DNA of 64,000 nt from Desmodus rotundus (Eukaryota; Chordata; Mammalia; Chiroptera; Phyllostomidae). A program made the position numbers and the translations under genes. The notes below the pieces were generated by a model. That model did no database searches, was not told the origin of the DNA, and worked only from the letters and a program-made list of their open reading frames with translations. Within the stretch, counting starts at the first letter, position 1. Each line of letters opens with the position of its first letter. The stretch is from the NCBI RefSeq assembly GCF_022682495.2, contig NC_071393.1, forward strand, positions 98,135,010 to 98,199,009, read 5' to 3'. Shown here piece by piece: positions 58,626 to 64,000 of this stretch.

Positions 58626-59775
58626 TGTGCTCCCTGCACTCCACTGTCATGTTCAGCCTCCTTTATTTTCTCTGGCGACTCCCAACTGTGCTGCCTTTGC
58701 AAGCACACCCCAGTCCAGGCCTTCACCATCTCCTTCCTGAGTTGCTGTAACAGGTTCCCAGCAACTTTTTGCATCCACTTTTTCTGCTCCAAGTTGCCTG
58801 GGTCCAACGGCTGGATATTTCTTTTCTGTCTCCTGTAGTGCCTGGCTGAGGACGGAACATGAGGTCGGTACTCAGCACATTTTGTTAATAGAATGATGTG
58901 GGCCTGGCACAGCAGGAAATTTATTTTCTAGCATCTAAACAGGATTTTCTATGAGGCTAGGTGTCACCTGCTGTTGCCTTGAGAGGATGTAGTAAAATCA
59001 TCCCAGATACAGACTAGGTTAACCATCCTTAGTAATGAAGGAGGAAGGTAGAACTTACACCTGGAAGTTCATATCTAATCTACAGCACTTACTGTGGCTC
59101 ATAGCTTTAATCCTCTTCCCCGGCAAGTCTGCAGTCAGTCTTGTTTCTCTACTGCCTTACAACTTCAGGTAAGGCCAGAAAGTGCCAGGGTGTTCATCAC
59201 TTACACTCCAAATCCCCCAGCTTAGGTGGGAATTTGTAGAAGCCACAAGTCAAAAGAATTGCTGGATTCTCAGGTGACCTGGATAAAAAAAGTCAAGTAA
59301 CTTTAGCATAACCTGACCCAGGAATGCATGCCTTAAGATGCACTTTTCAGAGGGGAAGGTACCTTTTACAGAGTAAGTTCTATGTGCTACCTGATGTAAT
59401 CGGGAAAGTATACACGTTTGAATGACAGAGACGTATTCCCTTTAGCAACCTGGGTGCAGATCAGAGGACTACGCTGTTAGGAGGTCCCAGGTTAATACGG
59501 CAAATACACTGCGCCAGCGGCTGACCATTTGCCAGTTACCAGACGTGAAAACCACGCCTGATTCTTCTCCTTTGCCATGAGAACGCCACTGCCAGGGGTC
59601 CCTCGGCTCCCTCCCCGCCGCTGCCCACGCAATTCAAAACACTTTCACAAATGCACCCACTTATCTCATATATTTGTCATCATCTGACTTACTTGTTATA
59701 CCACACAGCAAAGCTGTACTTTATATGAAAATCTAGTCCAATGACAAGGGCACCAGACTCAGCACTTAAAATTTC
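58626..59775. other. Unassigned with an L2-like scrap
   Basis: 'gtagtgcctggctgaggacg' with 'ggtcggtactcagcacattt' (58836-58885) resembles the L2 3' phrase 'agtgcctggcacatagtaggcgctcaataaat'. No exon. Confidence 0.4.
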
Positions 59776-60185
59776 TTTGTAGGATAATTTGCAAATATCA
59801 ATGAAAATTTAAAATACAAACATCCTTTGACCTAACAGTTCCACTTCTAGGATTTTCCCCCATGGATAATAATGATAACAGCAACAACAAAAACCAAGCC
59901 ACAACAAAAATACACACTTGTGCGTAAATATTTATTTATTATTTGTAAGAAAACAAAACTAGATACAATTAAATATTCTTTAATAGATGATGGTTAAATA
60001 AATTCTAATACATTCAAGCAATGGAATTCTATGAAGTCATGAGAAAGATGTGATAAATCATTGTGATTATATTGAATATGGAATGTGCTAGAAGATATGT
60101 TAAGATATGTAAAAAAAACAAGAGCACAGAGGAGTCTGTAAGTGTGTGTTGCATGTGTAGTGTGTGGTATGCTTCCTTGCATATA
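59776..60185 (+). repeat. Old L1 3' UTR fragment
   Basis: 'cctttgacctaacagttcca', 'cttctaggattttcccccat', 'tagatgatggttaaataaat' and 'gcaatggaattctatgaagt' follow the old L1 3' UTR. Confidence 0.7.
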
Positions 60186-60834
60186 AAAGGGTACCGAAGC
60201 ATTCATTCATTTATTCAAACTAAATTACCAAGGTGCCTCTTCTCTATGTATTTATTTGCTATTGAGTTTATTATAGATTTCTGAGACTCATTATATAATT
60301 TAATTTGTTCTAAGAAGCTGTGGTGCCATCATCTCTGAATTGAAATGAGGAGGAAGGAGATTAAGGAACTCGGTCCCTCATTATAACCTCAGGAGAAACT
60401 AGATTTGCTGCTTTTGGGTCCCTTCATTATCCTCCTCACTGAATTATCCTGCTCCCTTTAAGCTGCTTTTGGTGGGTTCTTGGGGTTGGGTTCATACAAG
60501 CAACCTTTTAAGAAGTCGATAATACTGAGTCTGGTGCTGGCTCATTACACCGTTTGTGGACTGAAGAGCAGAGCTGGTTCTGATTTTTATCTAGCACCAG
60601 AAAGTAAAGGATGAATACTGGAGATTATAAAATAAAAAAGCCCACCTGTGTTTTCAGGAATTTCCACACCAATAGTATTGTAGGGGCAGCCAGACTAAGG
60701 CATTAGGGTCAGGGGATTCAGCTCCACACACTTAACCTTGGAAGAGTACTGTGATGACAAGTGTATGTTCATGAGGAGTGTCCAAACAGTTCTAATCTCT
60801 TAGGTTTGGTACCCTCTCTCAGGGCCATAGAGAA
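60186..60834. other. Non-coding gap, nothing assigned
   Basis: No exon or nameable repeat. Confidence 0.4.
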
Positions 60835-61048
60835 TTGTGGGTAGGAGCAAGGCTCTGCAGTCAGATCCCAAGATTCTGTCTGGTGATGCCATTTATTAGC
60901 TATTTGACCTTGAATGAGTTACTCTCTCATCTGAGTGTTCTCATCTATAAAAGGGGGATAATTCTAGTACCTATCTCCTAAGGTTGTCCTGAAGATTGAA
61001 CAATATAGGTAAAATACACACCAAGCACTTAACTGATGCTATTACATC
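60835..61048 (+). repeat. MIR SINE
   Basis: 'aaggctctgcagtcagatcc', 'ttattagctatttgaccttg', 'gttctcatctataaaagggg' and 'ctatctcctaaggttgtcct' then 'gaagattgaacaatataggt' make this the best MIR in the window. Confidence 0.75.
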
Positions 61049-61081
61049 CTTAAAAACTAGACTATTTCAGAAAACCAGTTA

Positions 61082-61760
61082 TATGAGGTCTGTCTGGGAA
61101 AAGTCCAACCATTGTTAATATAACTTGAACAGTTTGCATGACATCAATGTAACCTGGCAGCCAAGGAGAGTGGACTGGAATACGCATGTGTGAACGATGA
61201 CGACTTCACTGTACTAGGCAGTGGGGACAGTAGATGCTGTTGAGTGAGCATGTGTACTGTGTGGCCACTGCATTCAAAATGATTGAGTAGAGCAACAAAC
61301 CTGCATCAAATTTTGCATTAAGCTTGAACATTCACACATGGAAACTATTTGGATGATTCAGAAAGCCACAACTACGGGCAACTGGTGATTGACAGCTTCA
61401 TCACGACAACACACCCGCCCACGCAGCCACGTCTCATGCAGAGTTTTTTGGTGAAACATCAAATCATCCAGGTGACTCAGCCCCACTACAGCCCAGATTT
61501 GGTACCCTGCAACTTCTGGCTTTTCCCAAAACTAAAATCACCTTTGTAAGGGAAGAGATTTCAGACCATCGATGAAATTCAGGAAAATAGAGTGGGGCAG
61601 CTGATGGCGATTGGGAGAATTCCAATTGCCAAAGTTTCTACTCTGATGGGGACTGAGATGTTATTGTCTTGTGTACAATGTTTCTTGTATCTTGTATCTT
61701 CTTCAATAAATGTCTGTTTTTCATATTATGTGGTTGAATATTATGTGGACAGACTTCATA
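61082..61760 (+). mobile_element. Second mariner type: deleted copy with TA target sites
   Basis: 675 bp (61084-61758) between TA dinucleotides. The ends read 'tgaggtctgtctgggaaaag' and, reversed, 'tgaagtctgtccacataata'. Within, EQQTCIKFCIKLEHSHMETI then WMIQKA is the mariner N-terminal helix-turn-helix region. It jumps to the C-terminal catalytic part with HHDNTPAHAATSHAEFF (one frame) and HYSPDLVPCNFWLFPKLK (another frame). In mariner transposases the third catalytic Asp lies in the SPDLAPxD position; here it is Asn (PCN). Central sequence is deleted and frameshifts occur, so it is inactive. The ends differ from those of the 43.6 kb mariner, so this is a different family. Confidence 0.87.
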
Positions 61761-62220
61761 TTTCTGCATAGTAAGCATTAAAAGCTTCACCCCCTCATTG
61801 CTACCTTCCCTCTCTGAGCTCCCAGAGGCCACGACTTAAACAACAGACATGATCATTGTCTCCTAAGTGTGACAGAGCAGTTTTTCTTAAGCAATGATTT
61901 CCACTGCAATGCAAATTCATGTAAACTATTCATTTAATTTCAAAATCATTTCAGAATCCCATAGTCATTAATTTCAAACCCAGACTTGCTTTTGTATTTA
62001 ATTATTAGCTCTTTTCTCAGGAGTGGAAAATGTAGCACTTTCATTCATTTACATAAAGTTTAGGTGCACTCAGTGGCGGTGGTGTCTGAAAGGACCCAAC
62101 GGAGCCCTTGGGCTGGAATTCGAGAAACTCCCAGCTGCCGCTGTGGAAATGAGACACCATCTCAGTGGAGTTTCTGGGCCAAAAGCACAGCAGTTCCCCC
62201 ACTGTAGTCAGAATATGGGA
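61761..62220. other. Non-coding gap, nothing assigned
   Basis: No exon or nameable repeat. Confidence 0.4.
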
Positions 62221-62350
62221 TTCCAGAAGAGGAGGCAGCTGTGGGATCCTGAGCAAGCCCTTACCTGTCTGGACCTGCATTTCATCATCTCTAAAACAAA
62301 GGGATTGAATTAATTGGTCTAGTGGTACTTTCCAGTCCCAAAGACTCTAA
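62221..62350 (+). repeat. MIR SINE fragment
   Basis: 'gggatcctgagcaagccctt' and 'tgcatttcatcatctctaaa' then 'acaaagggattgaattaatt' follow the sense MIR core. Confidence 0.55.
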
Positions 62351-62454
62351 GTAGATATGAACCTCACCTCAGGAAGCTGGATGGTTTTTTTTTAATTATA
62401 CTAACACACTCCCCTCTGACCCTAACATTGCCACGGCACACATAAGCACACAGA

Positions 62455-62610
62455 CGTGGTGAAACCATAACAACAGCTCCCATTTATGGAGTGCTAAGTG
62501 CCAGTGCTTTATACACATCGGTGCAGCAAAGGCTCACAATAAACCTTTGAGGTTTATTAATTTTTCAAACACACAGCGAGGCCAAAGTGAAGGCCAACGT
62601 GGAAGTCGAG
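62455..62610 (-). repeat. MIR SINE fragment (antisense)
   Basis: 'cccatttatggagtgctaag' and 'tgccagtgctttatacacat' then 'ctcacaataaacctttgagg' follow the antisense MIR left part. Confidence 0.55.
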
Positions 62611-63194
62611 ATTCTTCTGTAAAAGGGAAACCTGGCCTGGATTACTAAGGTGCCTTCCAGTCTACACCATCCTATAAATCTAGAGCCACTGTATTCTCAA
62701 GCCTTCCAAGTCAGCCGCATTTGGGGTGGGGACCTAGAACTGCGATTCCTGTGGGATTCTCCTGACCTACGAGATACGAAATGGCACCACCATCCTTGGA
62801 TTTCTACTTTCCAAATGTGTTGTTTTAGCCAAGCTGGTTTTATGAGGCAGCACCCAAGTTCTCCTAGAGCCCTTGAGTCTCCGGGGCAGAGAGAGATTCC
62901 GTACTTTGATTCCAAACCTCCATCCTTCCTCCTAAAAACTCAGACCCCTCTACAGTTTCACTCAGGAGAGAGATTCGGCTGAGTTCCTCTCCTATGGGTG
63001 TTCAGCCTGCGTCAGGCCACTGCGCAAGGCTGAACCAGAGCACAGAGCGATGTGAGCTCACTTTTGGTGTCTGGTTTCAAAGCACATATTTAAGTCTTGG
63101 ATTCCATGGTAGCTGCACATTTTCTGAGCCTTTTACTTCAATCCCTCCCTTAAGCATTTCAGTTCCCCCAGCCAATCCCTCTCCCTCTCCCCAC

Positions 63195-63208
<14 letters not shown>
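62611..63208. other. Non-coding gap, nothing assigned
   Basis: A 110-codon ORF (62650-62982) has no domain or splice support. Confidence 0.4.

Positions 63209-63243
<35 letters not shown>
63209..63243. repeat. (CA)n microsatellite
   Basis: About 17 CA units following a CT-rich stretch. Confidence 0.97.
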
Positions 63244-63245
<2 letters not shown>

Positions 63246-64000
63246 ATTCTCATTCATTCTTCATCTCTTTGAAGATATTCACAACTGAAAATAAACACAT
63301 CAAAATTAAAGACTGTTCCCTGTGACAAGAAAGCATGTCCAAAAGAAGCAAGAGCCTGAGTTCTTAAAACCTCACTCACTAAGGACTGTCTTTGGAACCA
63401 TCCTCTTCACAGGGCTGAGAGCTGCTCCAAACAGAACGCAGCAGAGACCCAGGCAGAGTCAGAACGGGAAACGCGCACATTGTCCTGAGCTCCTGGGGGG
63501 ATGTGGGAGCACAGCGGCGTTCAGTCACTGCTCTGGTGCCTACAGCTCCCAAAGGAACAAGCTCCCAGTGCCAATGCGTGGCAGCAGCATCCACACAGGC
63601 TGGGCTGTGTGGGAGGACTTCCTAAGCAGCTCCCTCAGAACCCTCCAACGAGACAGTTCAGGAGCCCTCAGTCTGTGGCCTGCCTGTGGGGTGGGAGAGG
63701 GGCAGGACCCAGCCGGACCACCTGCAGCCCCCTCACCAGCCCCTCAGGGATGAAAGTCCTGCCATCTGCAAAGGAAGACACCACTTGACTCCCAGCTGGA
63801 CCTTCCCTTTGGATGGTGTTTACCCAATAAAAGTATAGCACATCCAGTTACATTTGACTTCACGATTTTATATTCCAGTATAAATAGTCCTAAATACTGC
63901 ATGGAGCATACTTATACTAAAACATTTTTTATTTACTATCTAAGTTCAAAGACAGCTGGTGTCCTGTGTTTTACTTGGTCACCACACCCCAACTTGCAGT
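63244..64000. other. Right edge, nothing assigned
   Basis: A 143-codon plus-strand ORF (63322-63753) overlaps other-frame ORFs of similar size and shows no domain. An AATAAA occurs near 63827 but without a supported gene upstream. Confidence 0.35.

Overview
The window reads as nuclear DNA from a bat of the Yangochiroptera (vesper-bat relatives). Five copies of a tRNA-derived SINE with the bat Ves layout (an A box, then a B box reading GGTTCGATTCCCAGTC, then a CT-rich tail) lie here on both strands, three of them with near-perfect or perfect target-site duplications. The rest is a normal mammalian landscape: MIR, L2, old L1, MaLR LTRs, hAT (MER5-type), Tigger and mariner elements. CpG is depleted, and I found no long open reading frame, tRNA, rRNA or CRISPR array. 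No bacterial or viral genome is present.

Layout. 0-1 kb is the 5' UTR of an L1 on the minus strand whose body lies off the left edge. 1-10 kb is mostly unassigned sequence with a few MIR/L2 relics. 10-14 kb holds a small inverted-repeat DNA element, two Ves SINEs and old repeats. 16-24 kb holds MaLR LTRs and a minus-strand L1 3' half (22.3-23.5 kb). 26.6-28.4 kb contains the only protein-coding signal I can support as exons: two plus-strand segments whose splice phases match, encoding a charged protein C-terminus that I do not recognise. 29-35 kb is LTR, L1 and L2 sequence plus a 55-bp perfect duplication 3,180 bp apart. 36.9-37.9 kb is a Tigger3-like element split by a young Ves SINE. 38-40 kb is L2 interrupted by MER5-type elements. 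40.5-40.9 kb is a processed RPS15A pseudogene beside a tiny CpG-rich patch. 43.6-44.3 kb is an internally deleted mariner carrying a nested Ves SINE; a second copy of the same deletion derivative lies at 51.6 kb. 45.0-45.2 kb is a 71-bp tandem duplication. 46.5-57.2 kb has more MaLR LTRs, one expanded by a compound microsatellite. 61.1-61.8 kb is another deleted mariner with intact TA target sites.

The window is therefore gene-poor: at most the 3' end of one gene, one processed pseudogene, and a layered record of transposon insertions. I saw no convincing new biological system. The best leads are the unidentified two-exon coding segment and the mariner deletion derivative. Repeat names come from remembered consensus sequences, not a database search, and repeat edges without a target-site duplication are approximate.
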